Shown here piece by piece: positions 1 to 7,853 of a DNA stretch of 64,000 nt. Where the stretch lies: positions 1 to 64,000 of the forward strand of contig NZ_BMVU01000018.1 of the NCBI RefSeq assembly GCF_014650875.1. The letters are read 5' to 3'. This DNA is from Streptomyces minutiscleroticus (GTDB lineage: Bacteria > Actinomycetota > Actinomycetes > Streptomycetales > Streptomycetaceae). Position 1 is the first letter of the stretch; every line of letters begins with the position of its first letter. The translations under genes and the position numbers were made by a program. The notes under the pieces are model-generated. The model saw only the letters and a program-made list of their open reading frames with translations. It made no database searches and was not told the origin of the DNA.

Positions 1-185
1 TCCACCATCCACACCGGCACCGCACCCCGCGCCATGGCCACCCTCCGCAACCTCGCCATCGGCCTGCTCAAAACCCTCGGCGCCGACAACATCGCCAAAA
101 CCACCCGGGCAATCCGCGACCAACCCGAACGAGCCCCCCCCCACTCCTGGGCATCATCAACAACCTCGACGCTCAGGGAACTTGA
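1..185 (+). pseudogene. ISAs1-like transposase, C-terminal remnant
   Basis: The frame open from the window edge reads like the tail of an ISAs1/H-repeat type transposase (RNLAIGLLKTLGADNIAKTT). The expected ending LLGIINNLDAQGT is found in another frame after a run of nine to ten C near 134-142, so a homopolymer frameshift separates the two parts. The rest of the gene lies outside the window. The tail overlaps the 3' end of the opposing HxlR gene. Family assignment is from memory of the C-terminal pattern. Confidence 0.55.
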
Positions 186-553
186 TCAAGCCCTGGGGGA
201 GGGCCGGGCGGCGACTGCGGACGGCGCACCGTCTCCTGGTACCAACGGCCCCACTTGTCCAGCTGTTCCGTAATGGAGTCCAGGCTGTGTCCGACGTCGG
301 TCAGCGCGTACTCGACCCGCGGCGGAACCTCCCGGTAGACGGTCCGCGTCACCAGACCGTCGGCCTCCAACTCCCTCAGCTGCCGAGTCAGCATGCGCTG
401 GGTGATGGCCGGCATGGCGCGCCGGAGCTCGCCGAAGCGACGCTTCCCCGGAACCAACTGCTTCAGGATGGCCAGTTTCCACCGGCCTCCCAGAACCTCC
501 ATGGCGAACTCGATCGCGCAGTAATCCGGCGCTTCTTCGATGCTGGAACGCAC
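173..553 (-). CDS. HxlR-family transcriptional regulator
   Basis: A 126-residue winged-helix protein of the MarR-like HxlR family, usually a local repressor or activator responding to small electrophiles or drugs. Visible are the N-terminal Cys (DYCAIEFAMEVLGGRWK), the recognition-helix region (RFGELRRAMPAITQRMLTRQL) and the wing (DGLVTRTVYREVPPRVEYALT), all in family order and at normal length. The GTG start has GGAGG seven bases upstream. It is transcribed divergently from an MFS exporter about 60 bp away, which it probably controls through the shared gap. The C-terminal tail is proline-rich and overlaps a transposase remnant on the other strand. Confidence 0.9.
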   Translation of the reverse strand: MRSSIEEAPDYCAIEFAMEVLGGRWKLAILKQLVPGKRRFGELRRAMPAITQRMLTRQLRELEADGLVTRTVYREVPPRVEYALTDVGHSLDSITEQLDKWGRWYQETVRRPQSPPGPPPGLDQVP

Positions 554-563
554 AACTGACCTC

Positions 564-580
564 CATTGGTATACCGAATG
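564..580. promoter_or_regulatory. candidate HxlR operator
   Basis: The short gap between the divergent hxlR-like and MFS genes holds the 8-bp palindrome GGTATACC (568-575) within ATTGGTATACCGAAT. It lies directly upstream of the regulator's ribosome-binding site. Position and symmetry suggest an operator; binding is inferred. Confidence 0.45.
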
Positions 581-615
581 ACAGTAGGGGACACGAAAGA
601 CCGTACTTGTGACTC

Positions 616-2214
616 GTGTCGATACTTACCGAAACTGAGACCATGTTGAACAGGGATGCGTCCGCGCCGCTGCGCGCGCCGCGCAAGGCGGAGCAGCCGG
701 CCGCCGCGCCACGGCGGCGGTGGCTGGTCCTGGCCGTGGTGTCCGGCAGTCTGCTGCTGTGCGGTATCGACCTCACCGTGCTGCACGTCGCCGTGCCGAG
801 CATGAGCCGCGATCTGCGGCCCAGCGCCGCGCAGCTGCTCTGGATCGTCGACGTGTACTCGCTGGCGCTCGCCGCACTGCTCGTCACCTGCGGGACACTG
901 GGGGACCGCATCGGGCGCCGCCGCATGGTGCTGAGCGGCTTCGCCGTCTTCGGCCTCGCCTCGGCGGCGTGCGCCTTCGCGACATCGACCGGGCAGCTCA
1001 TCGCCGCGCGCGCGGCACTCGGCGTCGCCGCGGCGATGATCATGGCGTCGACGGTGGCGATCATCAGGGTGGTGTTCACGGACGACCGTGAGCGGGCTCT
1101 CGCCATCGGCGTGTGGACCGCCGCCCACAGCGTAGGGGCGACGATCGGACCACTGCTCGGCGGACTGGTCGCCGAGGAGTGGGGCTGGGGCGCGGTCTTC
1201 CTGGTCAACGTGCCCGTCATCGTCGTCATCCTGGCCGTCGGAGCCCGCGTCATCCCGGAATCGAAGAACCCTGTGCCACGCCGCTGGGACCTGACCAGCG
1301 TGGCACTGTCCGTCACCGGCCTGGCCGGTGTGGTCTACGCGCTCAAGCAGGCCGGCGAGCACGCGGGCGTGAACACCTCGATCCTCGGCACGGCCTTCGG
1401 CGGGGCCGCACTGCTGTACGCCTTCGTCCACCGTCAGCGGCGCCTCGCGGAGCCGCTGCTCGACTTCTCCCTTTTCACCGAGCGCCGCTTCACCACCGCC
1501 ACCTTGTGCGTCATCGGCTGCTTCGGCAGCTACGTCGCCCTGTTGTTCTTCCTCACCCAATGGCTGCAACAGGTGGGCGCCTACTCGCCGCTCCTCGCCG
1601 GCCTGTCGCTGATGCCCCTGGCCGCCGCGAACGCCGTCGGCGCGGTCACCGCGCCCCGGGCGGCGAACCAGTGGGGCAACCGCAAGGCGCTCACCGCAGC
1701 GCTGTCCCTCTTCGCCCTCGCGTACGCGGCCATCGCCGTCCTCAGCGACACCACCCGCTACGACCTGCTCCTCCTGCCGCTGCTCGCTGCGGGATACGGC
1801 GCCGGCATCGTCATGACCCTGGGGGCCGACGCCATCATGAGCGCCGCGGAGCCCGACCGCTCCGGCGAAGCCGCCGCCATCCAGGAGACATCCTTCGAAC
1901 TCGGCGCCGGCCTCGGCATCGCCGTCCTCGGCACCGCCCTGACCGTTGTCTACCGCACCAGCCTGCCGCCGGTGCCGGGCCTGTCACCGGGCCGGCGAGC
2001 CGACGCCAAGGAGTCGTTCGCCGCAGCCGAGGATGTCACGGCACACCTGCCCTCCCCGACCGCTGACACTGTGCTGCACGCCGCACGGCAGGCCTACGAT
2101 CACGGCTTCACCGCCGTCGCCGTCATCGCGGCAGTCGGCCTGACCGCCACAGCCCTCCTGACCGCCGTGCTGCTCCGCCCGCGCGAGGCTGGGCAGCACG
2201 CCACCGGAAAGTGA
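616..2214 (+). CDS. MFS drug exporter, DHA2 (14-TM) type
   Basis: A 532-residue major facilitator of the EmrB/QacA type, expected to export drugs or toxic small molecules by proton antiport. Seen: a basic N-terminus, about 14 hydrophobic segments, the motif-A region GTLGDRIGRRRMVLSG after TM2, and motif C-like GxxxGPLLGG (HSVGATIGPLLGG) in TM5, which marks antiporters. GTG 616 is given as the start, but ATG 643 is equally plausible; neither has a strong ribosome-binding site. The divergent HxlR regulator fits substrate-induced efflux. The stop overlaps the beginning of a short ATPase remnant. Confidence 0.92.
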   Translation: MSILTETETMLNRDASAPLRAPRKAEQPAAAPRRRWLVLAVVSGSLLLCGIDLTVLHVAVPSMSRDLRPSAAQLLWIVDVYSLALAALLVTCGTLGDRIGRRRMVLSGFAVFGLASAACAFATSTGQLIAARAALGVAAAMIMASTVAIIRVVFTDDRERALAIGVWTAAHSVGATIGPLLGGLVAEEWGWGAVFLVNVPVIVVILAVGARVIPESKNPVPRRWDLTSVALSVTGLAGVVYALKQAGEHAGVNTSILGTAFGGAALLYAFVHRQRRLAEPLLDFSLFTERRFTTATLCVIGCFGSYVALLFFLTQWLQQVGAYSPLLAGLSLMPLAAANAVGAVTAPRAANQWGNRKALTAALSLFALAYAAIAVLSDTTRYDLLLLPLLAAGYGAGIVMTLGADAIMSAAEPDRSGEAAAIQETSFELGAGLGIAVLGTALTVVYRTSLPPVPGLSPGRRADAKESFAAAEDVTAHLPSPTADTVLHAARQAYDHGFTAVAVIAAVGLTATALLTAVLLRPREAGQHATGK

Positions 2215-2380
2215 CGAGCGCACCGCCGGCCCCGCGCGTACCAGGCCCCGATGAGGACCCGGGCCGGGGTCTGCTCCTGGTGGAGGAGCTGGCCGTCCGG
2301 TGGGGCTGTGACCGCCTGGGCGCCCACGTCCGGCCATGGGGCAAACGCACCTGGGCGGTGCTGGAAGCCAAGCAAGCGGC
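2211..2380 (+). pseudogene. anti-sigma-factor-like HATPase, C-terminal scrap
   Basis: A short frame carries GRGLLLVEELAVRWG followed by GKRTWAVL. This is the characteristic ending of Streptomyces RsbW/SpoIIAB-like ATP-binding regulators. Nothing resembling the upstream N, G1 or G2 boxes is present, and after about 55 codons the reading enters Tn3 transposase sequence. This is a leftover of a regulator gene cut by the transposon remnant. Confidence 0.5.
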
Positions 2381-2424
2381 GGCGGCACCGGTGGGTACGG
2401 TCCGCTGGAGCCACCGGCCTGCAA

Positions 2425-2765
2425 CAAGGCCAACCTGAACAAGGTGGTCACCCAGTGGCCGGACATGCTGCGGGTGGCCGGGTCCCTGGTCACCGGGCAG
2501 GTGCGGGCGTACGACCTGCTGCGGATGTCCGGCCGCGAGGGACGACCCACACCTCTCGGTACCGCGTTCGCCGAGTACGGGCGGATCGCCAAGACCCTGC
2601 ACCTGCTGCGCGTGGTCGACCCGGTCGACGACACCTACCGACGGCCGATGAACCTGCAGCTCACCGTGCAGGAGTCCCGCCACAAGCTCGCCCGGGACAT
2701 TCGCCACGGCAAGCGCGGGCAGATCATGCAGGCATACCGGACGGGGAGCCCGGCGGACCGCTTCG
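2425..2765 (+). pseudogene. Tn3-family transposase fragment
   Basis: The translation LNKVVTQWPDMLRVAGSL through GRPTPLGTAFAEYGRIAKTLHLLR to ARDIRHGKRGQIMQAYR matches the conserved C-terminal part of Tn3-type DDE transposases. Only about 110 codons remain of roughly 1000, with no start and a jump into ISL3-like sequence at the 3' side. It differs from the Tn3 remnants near 10.1-10.6 kb and 23.9-25.2 kb, so at least two or three Tn3 elements decayed here. Confidence 0.75.
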
Positions 2766-3144
2766 GCATGGACGGGAGAGCCGTCACGGCACACCACCTG
2801 GATGTCCGGATGCCCGCGCAGCCACTCCTCCAGGGTCGCAGTCTCACGATCGGGCAGGACATCGATGCGTTCCCGGGTGCGGGCGTCGACGAGGATCGTG
2901 CCGTAACGGTGCCTGCGCGCCGGAGCGAAGTCGTCCGCCCCACGGCCTCGGGGACCTCCCTCTTCGGCAGGGGAATGTCCATCAGCACGCGCAGGGCCGT
3001 GTGCCGCGACATCCTTACGGGCAACACCGTCAGCACCCGCACCGCCGCCCGGCCGGCCGGCTCCTTGACCAGCGCAGACAGCTCTGAAAACACCATGTCC
3101 ACAGGGAGTTCACGAGCAACATGATCATCCATGATGCTCGTCAC
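2766..3144 (-). pseudogene. ISL3-family transposase remnant
   Basis: Read on the minus strand, the frame starts with an ISL3-like N-terminus (VFSELSALV), then jumps to a middle section (GRAAVRVLTVLPVRMSRHTA, IPLPKREVP). The continuation GVDDF...VCRDGSP is found only by changing frame. The zinc-finger block between the two N-terminal pieces is missing. Internal deletion plus frameshift make it non-functional. It abuts the Tn3 scrap at its 3' end. Confidence 0.65.
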
Positions 3145-3246
3145 GCTCGGTTACCACCGGATGTGCGCCAGACCCGTTTAGTTGACACTCCCACGCCGAC
3201 CTTTCGGCAGGCGTCGGCGAAGGCCCGGCTGCAGTACGGGGCGGCT

Positions 3247-3594
3247 TCAGGTCGCCCGTAGGCAGAAGGGGTGTCCCGCCGGGCTGGCGTAGACGCGGCT
3301 GCTGGTGCGGGTCTCGGGCGTGATTTGCTCAGTGGGCCGCAGTCGGGTGGCGCCGGAGTCGGTGGCCGTGCGGTCGGCGGTCGCGAGGTCTTCGACGTCG
3401 AAGTCGAGGTGTATCTGCTGGGAGGTGCCGTCCGGCCAGCTCGGAGCGACGTGTTCGGGGGCGGACTGGACGACGATGACCGGGAGATCGGGGGCCTGGA
3501 TGAAGTGATGGGTCGGCGTGCGGGTGATCGAGCCGCCGAGCAGCCGGTGCCAGAAGGCGCTCTCCGCCTCGATCTCGGCAGCGTCGATGATCAC
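3247..3594 (-). CDS. VOC (glyoxalase-like) domain protein
   Basis: A single vicinal-oxygen-chelate domain of about 115 residues. Seen are the first helix (EIEAESAFWHRLLGGS), the central QIHLDFDVEDLATA strand-helix and the ending SRVYASPAGHPFCL, typical of Glyoxalase_6-like proteins in actinomycetes. Substrate unknown. The frame stays open upstream of GTG 3594 (TLSSVIIDAAE is conserved in this family) back to the stop of the SDR gene, without an ATG, so the true start could be slightly earlier. It lies about 60 bp downstream of the SDR on the same strand and is probably co-transcribed. Confidence 0.8.
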   Translation of the reverse strand: MIIDAAEIEAESAFWHRLLGGSITRTPTHHFIQAPDLPVIVVQSAPEHVAPSWPDGTSQQIHLDFDVEDLATADRTATDSGATRLRPTEQITPETRTSSRVYASPAGHPFCLRAT

Positions 3595-3654
3595 GGAACT
3601 CAGGGTGATGGATATGGCGATGGTCCTGTTCTGGGCGCTGGTACTGGTCGGTGT

Positions 3655-4428
3655 TCAGACGGTCGGAATGATGCCGCCGTCGACGCGGAACTGCGCTCCG
3701 GTGATCCACTTCGCGCGGCCGGAGGCGAGGAAGGCGATCATCTCGGCGACGTCCTCGGGGTCCCCGGGGCGGCCCATGGGGACCTTGAGGTGGTCCACGA
3801 TCTGTTGCGTGACCTCCTCGACGGTGACGCCCTGCTGGTCGGCCATGTGCTGGAGGTGGGCGGTGGCACCCTCGGTGGCGACGAAGCCGGGAAGGACACA
3901 CACCACGCGCACTCCGTGCTCGCCGACCTCGGTGGCCAGTTCGCGGCTGTAGGCGTTGAGCGCGGCCTTGGCGGCGGCGTAGGACGCCTCCGTGCGCTGG
4001 GGCAGTTGGCTGGCGATCGAGGAGACGTGCACGACGACGCCGGAGCCCCGCTCGACCATCCCCGGCACCAGGACCCGGTCCAGGCGCACGGCGCTGAGGA
4101 GGTTCATCTCCAGGTCCGCCCGCCAGGACGCGTCGGACCGGCTCAGGGTCGGCGCCGGGGCGCTCGCCGCGCCGGCATTGTTCACGAGCACGTCCACTCC
4201 GCCCACCTGGTCGACGACTCGGCGGCCGAGTTCGGCCACCCCCTCCGGTGTCGAGAGGTCCGCCGGGATGAAGGCGGCGCCGCTGTCCTCCGTGGGCCGG
4301 CTGCGGGAGGCCGTCAGCACGGTCGCACCTGCGGCGACGAAGCGGCGCACGGTCGCCGCGCCCAAGCCCCGGCTGCCGCCGGTGACCAGCACTCGCAAGC
4401 CGTCCAGGCCCTCGTCGATGTTCGGCAT
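3655..4428 (-). CDS. SDR family NAD(P)-dependent oxidoreductase
   Basis: A classical short-chain dehydrogenase of 257 residues. It has the cofactor motif TGGSRGLG near residues 16-23, NNAG near 90, catalytic Ser in HVSSIAS and the YAAAK motif, and ends with a typical DGGIIPTV. ATG 4428 is chosen because GGAGGAG lies eight bases upstream; a longer open frame upstream has no support. It is divergent from a TetR regulator 80 bp away, a common arrangement for SDRs induced by their substrate. The substrate cannot be read from sequence. Confidence 0.92.
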   Translation of the reverse strand: MPNIDEGLDGLRVLVTGGSRGLGAATVRRFVAAGATVLTASRSRPTEDSGAAFIPADLSTPEGVAELGRRVVDQVGGVDVLVNNAGAASAPAPTLSRSDASWRADLEMNLLSAVRLDRVLVPGMVERGSGVVVHVSSIASQLPQRTEASYAAAKAALNAYSRELATEVGEHGVRVVCVLPGFVATEGATAHLQHMADQQGVTVEEVTQQIVDHLKVPMGRPGDPEDVAEMIAFLASGRAKWITGAQFRVDGGIIPTV

Positions 4429-4508
4429 GGGGTATCTCCTCCGTAAGATGAACCTGACTCCGGAAACAGTACACATAAACGGAACCGGACTCACCTTATG
4501 GAGGTTCC

Positions 4509-5087
4509 TTGCCGTCATCACGCCCACTGCGCGCCGACGCGCGACGCAACCGCGAAGCACTGCTGTCCGCAGCCCGCCAAGCGTTCCTCGGCGGCGACAC
4601 CGACGCGCACGTGGAGGACATCGCCCGCAGCGCCGGCGTCGCCGTGGGCACGCTCTACCGCCACTTCGAGACCCGCGATGCGCTGATCAAGGAGGTCTAC
4701 CGCAAGGAGGTCGACGACCTGTGCGCCGCGCCCGGCGACCTGCTGAACCAGTACGCCCCGGAGGAGGCACTGCGGCGCTTCCTGCTGCTGCTCGTGGACC
4801 ACGCCGCTGTGGGCAAGGGGATGTCCGTCGCACTGGAGAACATCATGGCGACGGACTCACCGGTCTTCGACGACGCACGCACCCGCATGGCGGACGCCCT
4901 CTCCCTGCTGCTCGACGCGGGCAACGCGGCCGGCACCGTCCGCGGCGACGTCACCGGCCCCACCCTGCTGCGAGCCCTGGGCGGCATCTGCGCCATGCGC
5001 GTGTCCGAGGGATGGCTCGACGAAGCCCGGCAGATCACCAGCCTCCTCCTCGACGGCCTGCGCCACAAAGCCCCGCGCGGAAGCTGA
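4509..5087 (+). CDS. TetR/AcrR-family regulator
   Basis: 192 residues. The N-terminal helix-turn-helix reads ARRNREALLSAARQAF ... VEDIARSAGVAVGTLYRHF, followed by an all-helical ligand domain. The TTG start is preceded by GGAGG at five bases, with no better in-frame start. It is divergent from the SDR at 3655-4428, so it probably represses that gene and itself from the shared 80-bp gap. The closest relative in this window is the TetR at 6357-6920, which shares the GTLYRHF/ATLYRHF recognition helix. Confidence 0.92.
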   Translation: MPSSRPLRADARRNREALLSAARQAFLGGDTDAHVEDIARSAGVAVGTLYRHFETRDALIKEVYRKEVDDLCAAPGDLLNQYAPEEALRRFLLLLVDHAAVGKGMSVALENIMATDSPVFDDARTRMADALSLLLDAGNAAGTVRGDVTGPTLLRALGGICAMRVSEGWLDEARQITSLLLDGLRHKAPRGS

Positions 5088-5120
5088 ATCGACCGCTGCC
5101 CCACCGTCCGCCGCGGCAGT

Positions 5121-5386
5121 TCAACGGCGGGCGGCGGCCTTGACGGCGCGGCAGTCGGGACAGCGGCAGCGCCCGTAGCGGTAGGCCATGGCGGTGCCGT
5201 GCTCGAGGTCGGGATCGCGGCCGGCTTGCAGGGCAAGGTCCAGGGCGTGGGCCCAGGCGGGTGCGTGGGGGCCCCGTAGCTGCGGGCGCGGTTGACGGTG
5301 ATGCCCAGGCACCGACTCTGCGGAAGGTCCCGCACTCGCGTCATGTACTCGGCCTGCGACAGACCACCGACAAACTCCGTCATCAC
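5121..5386 (-). pseudogene. small CxCxxC protein, frameshifted
   Basis: The N-terminal part (MTEFVGGLSQAEYMTRVRDL) and the C-terminal part (HGTAMAYRYGRCRCPDCR) are in different frames, joined by a one-base shift near 5255-5280 within a G/C run. The ending resembles small actinobacterial proteins with a CxCxxC zinc-ribbon-like motif of unknown role. No function is assigned. It could be a sequencing error or a genuine lesion; it lies next to a broken IS256. Confidence 0.4.
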
Positions 5387-5458
5387 ATGCCTCCCCAGGT
5401 CTTCGGGGGACGACGTCCGTCACCCCTCACGGAGAGTGTCGTCCCAACCCAGGGCCTA

Positions 5459-6081
5459 CTATGAGTACTTCGCGCCCTCACCTCCGTCACCGGCCCAGAT
5501 GCCCAAGATGTCGCGGGTACCCTCCACGGTCACCGCCATCACGACACAGACCGGGCGGTTGGCAACCTGCCCGTCCCTGATCCTGACGTTGATGGCATCG
5601 ACGAACAAACCCGGATAAACACGGTCCAGCGGACGGCTCTGCCACTCCGCCATGCCCTCCACCACCTTCTCCGTGATGGTGGAAAGGGTCTGCTTGGACA
5701 CCTCGGCGCCATGGACCTCGGCCAGATGCGCCGCGATCTCCCCGTGCGTGAGGCCCTTCACGGACAGCGACAGCACCATCTCGTCGACGCCGGTCAGCCG
5801 GCGCTGCCGCTTCTTGACGCTTCTCACGGCTCGAAGCCGCCCTCGGTGTCCCGCGGCACCCTCACCTGAACCGGGCCGACATCGGTCAGCACGGTCATGG
5901 CCCGGGTGCCGTTGCGACTGTTGCCACTGTTCTTCCCGGCCGGATCGTGCTTCTCGTAGCTGACATGGTCGGTGATCTCGCCCGCGAAGACGGACTCCAG
6001 CACCCGCTTGGTCAGCATCTGCAACAGCCCGCCCTCACCGGTCAGCCGCAGCCCCGCGCTCCGGGCCCGGTCGACCAGCAT
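5459..6081 (-). pseudogene. IS256-family transposase, broken
   Basis: The N-terminal part (VDRARSAGLRLTGEGGLLQ, then DHVSYEKHDPAGKNSGNSRNG) and the following part (SVKGLTHGEIAAHLAEVHGA, with the catalytic-core start YPGLFVDAINVRIRDG) are in two frames with the break at 5824-5827. The reading stops shortly after DILGIWAGDGGEGAKY, so the C-terminal half with the second and third acidic residues is lost. The first codons lie in yet another frame toward 6160. From there to 6356 nothing else recognisable is seen. Confidence 0.8.
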
Positions 6082-6356
6082 CGCGACGAACTGCTCGTCC
6101 GACGCGCCGCCGGCACCGCCTCACCAACCGGCCCTCCCGCAGGCCGGTGTTCGGCCATCGACTTGCCCACTTGGCGTCTCTCCCTCGATCAGCAGATCCG
6201 CCGTTGATCAGACACTCCCTCGCGAGGCGGGGAACGAGCCGGACGTAGGCAACCATCCCGACGGTCCTCACCAAGGTCTGGGGCGTCACGACCGCCGCGG
6301 CCGCAGCCATGCCGTCCGGCGTAGGCCGACGCCTCGCCGAACCGCTGGCGTATCGC

Positions 6357-6920
6357 TTAGCGGAGCCTGAGTCCGTCGACGACGACGTCCAGCATTCGGT
6401 TCAGCTGGGGGCGCTGCTCGGGTGCGCCGGCCACGGAGAGCAAACCGGCGAGGATGCCGCCTACCTCGACCGGGTCGATGTCGCTGCGCAGTTCTCCTGC
6501 TGTGGCGCCGGCCTCGAGCACCATCGCCAGGACCTGCTGGACCTCGTCGCAGACCGGTCCGGTGCCGAAGCGGCCGGAAGCGCTCATGGCGACCAGGGCC
6601 TCGCAGATGCCGCGTCGTTCACCGGCCCAGTCGGCGAATCGGAGCATCCACGCGTGGAGGGCCTGCGCGGGCGGCTTGGTGGCCAGCAGGGTGCGCGCAT
6701 CTTCGCGCAAGGGCCGGATCTGGTCCCGGTACACCTCTTCGACCAGATCCTCTCGGGTGGGGAAGTGCCGGTACAGGGTGGCGTTCCCCACTCCCGCGCG
6801 CTTGGCGATCGCGTCCAGCGAGATCGCGCGTCCGGACGCGAAGGCTTCGGCGGCCGTGGCGATCAGCCGCTCGCGGTTGCGCTGCGCGTCGGTTCGCAGG
6901 GTGCTGCGTGGAGGTGTCAT
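6357..6920 (-). CDS. TetR/AcrR-family regulator
   Basis: 187 residues with the DNA-binding region AQRNRERLIATAAEAF ... LDAIAKRAGVGNATLYRHF and a helical C-terminal ligand domain. ATG 6920 starts the compact family-length protein; the open frame continues upstream but would run into the operators. It is divergent from an SDR-AKR-SDR operon. Two identical-pattern palindromes in the gap are its likely binding sites, giving repression of the redox operon and of itself. Confidence 0.92.
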   Translation of the reverse strand: MTPPRSTLRTDAQRNRERLIATAAEAFASGRAISLDAIAKRAGVGNATLYRHFPTREDLVEEVYRDQIRPLREDARTLLATKPPAQALHAWMLRFADWAGERRGICEALVAMSASGRFGTGPVCDEVQQVLAMVLEAGATAGELRSDIDPVEVGGILAGLLSVAGAPEQRPQLNRMLDVVVDGLRLR

Positions 6921-6963
6921 GACCGTCGCAATCGTGAGTGTCGGATGAGGCTCGGGAACGATT

Positions 6964-7013
6964 CGGGGATGTCCCCGGTTCAGTGTACGGTGAGAGAAAC
7001 GGGGAGTTCCCCG
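6964..7013. promoter_or_regulatory. twin palindromic TetR operators
   Basis: Two copies of CGGGGA-N2-TCCCCG, at 6964-6977 and 7000-7013, are centred 36 bp apart. Each has perfect 6-bp arms. They sit between the TetR gene and the SDR gene, 45-95 bp upstream of the SDR start, where a promoter would be expected. The repetition of one exact pattern makes an operator role likely; binding is inferred. Confidence 0.7.
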
Positions 7014-7058
7014 ATTACGGGTGGTCTCACCCGTCGCTTCAGCGACGAAAGGTTTGCC

Positions 7059-7784
7059 ATGCCTACAGCCCTCATCACCGGGGGAACGACCGGGATCGGC
7101 AGAGCGACGGCCGAGCTGCTGCACGCCCGCGGCTACCAGATCGCGGTCACCGGACAGAATCCCGATTCCCTCGCACGAGCAAGATCCGAGCTCCCCGACG
7201 ACGTGCTCGTCGTCCGATCCGACGGGCGCGTGCTCTCCGACACCGACGCCCTGATGTCAGCGGTGTCGGCGCGGTTCGGATCGCTGGACCTGCTCTTCCT
7301 CAACGCCGGGATCTTCCGTCCGGCACCGGTTGCCGAGGTGACGGAGGAATCGTTCGACGAGCACGCCGACCTCAACTTCAAGGGCCAGTACTTCACCCTC
7401 CAAAAGGCCCTTCCCCTCATGAACGACGGCGGCTCGATCGTGCTGACCGTCGGCATCGGATCCCGTCGCGGCACCCCTGGCGCCACGGTGGGGGCGGCGA
7501 CACGCGGCGCGCTGCTGGCCATGCTGCCCTCGCTCGCGCTCGAACTGGCCCCGCGCAGGATTCGCGTCAACGCCGTGAGCCCCGGGGTCACCGACACCCC
7601 GCTGCTCAACAAGCTGGGGGTGCCCGAGAGCGGCCGGGACGCCATGCGCTCGAAGATCCCCTTCGAGCGCTTCGGATCCAGCCAGGAGGTCGCGGAAGCA
7701 GTCGCCTTCCTCGCCTCGGACGCCGCCGGCTACATCACCGGCCAGGACATCACCGTGGCCGGCGGCTACGGGCTCGGCGCCTGA
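7059..7784 (+). CDS. SDR-fold protein lacking the catalytic triad
   Basis: 241 residues with an intact Rossmann fold: GGTTGIG at 8-14, NAG at 82-84 and the late VNAVSPG motif. Aligned by eye with the SDR two genes downstream, the catalytic Ser is Gly132, the catalytic Tyr is Gly145 and the Lys is Arg149 (TVGAATRG replacing the SVYAAGK pattern). A normal SDR reaction is therefore unlikely. It may bind NAD(P)H as a sensor or partner, or use different chemistry. It is first in the TetR-controlled operon, 69 bp before the aldo/keto reductase gene. The start ATG follows GAAAGG. Confidence 0.85.
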   Translation: MPTALITGGTTGIGRATAELLHARGYQIAVTGQNPDSLARARSELPDDVLVVRSDGRVLSDTDALMSAVSARFGSLDLLFLNAGIFRPAPVAEVTEESFDEHADLNFKGQYFTLQKALPLMNDGGSIVLTVGIGSRRGTPGATVGAATRGALLAMLPSLALELAPRRIRVNAVSPGVTDTPLLNKLGVPESGRDAMRSKIPFERFGSSQEVAEAVAFLASDAAGYITGQDITVAGGYGLGA

Positions 7785-7853
7785 AGCCCGGGCGAGCCGA
7801 CCACCGATCCGCACCTCTCGAACGCCACGAACCGCACCTCACAGGAGAACACG

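Noticed and set aside
186..1316. Open frame of 376 codons antisense to the MFS exporter
   Set aside because: No start signal or family; overlaps the well-supported hxlR and MFS genes.
2251..3087. Open frame of 278 codons on the plus strand
   Set aside because: It crosses the Tn3 and ISL3 remnants out of their frames; the other frames show the transposase motifs.
4429..4508. Possible TetR operator between the SDR and TetR genes
   Set aside because: GACTC and CCGG/GGAAC elements repeat directly but do not form a convincing palindrome; left unannotated.
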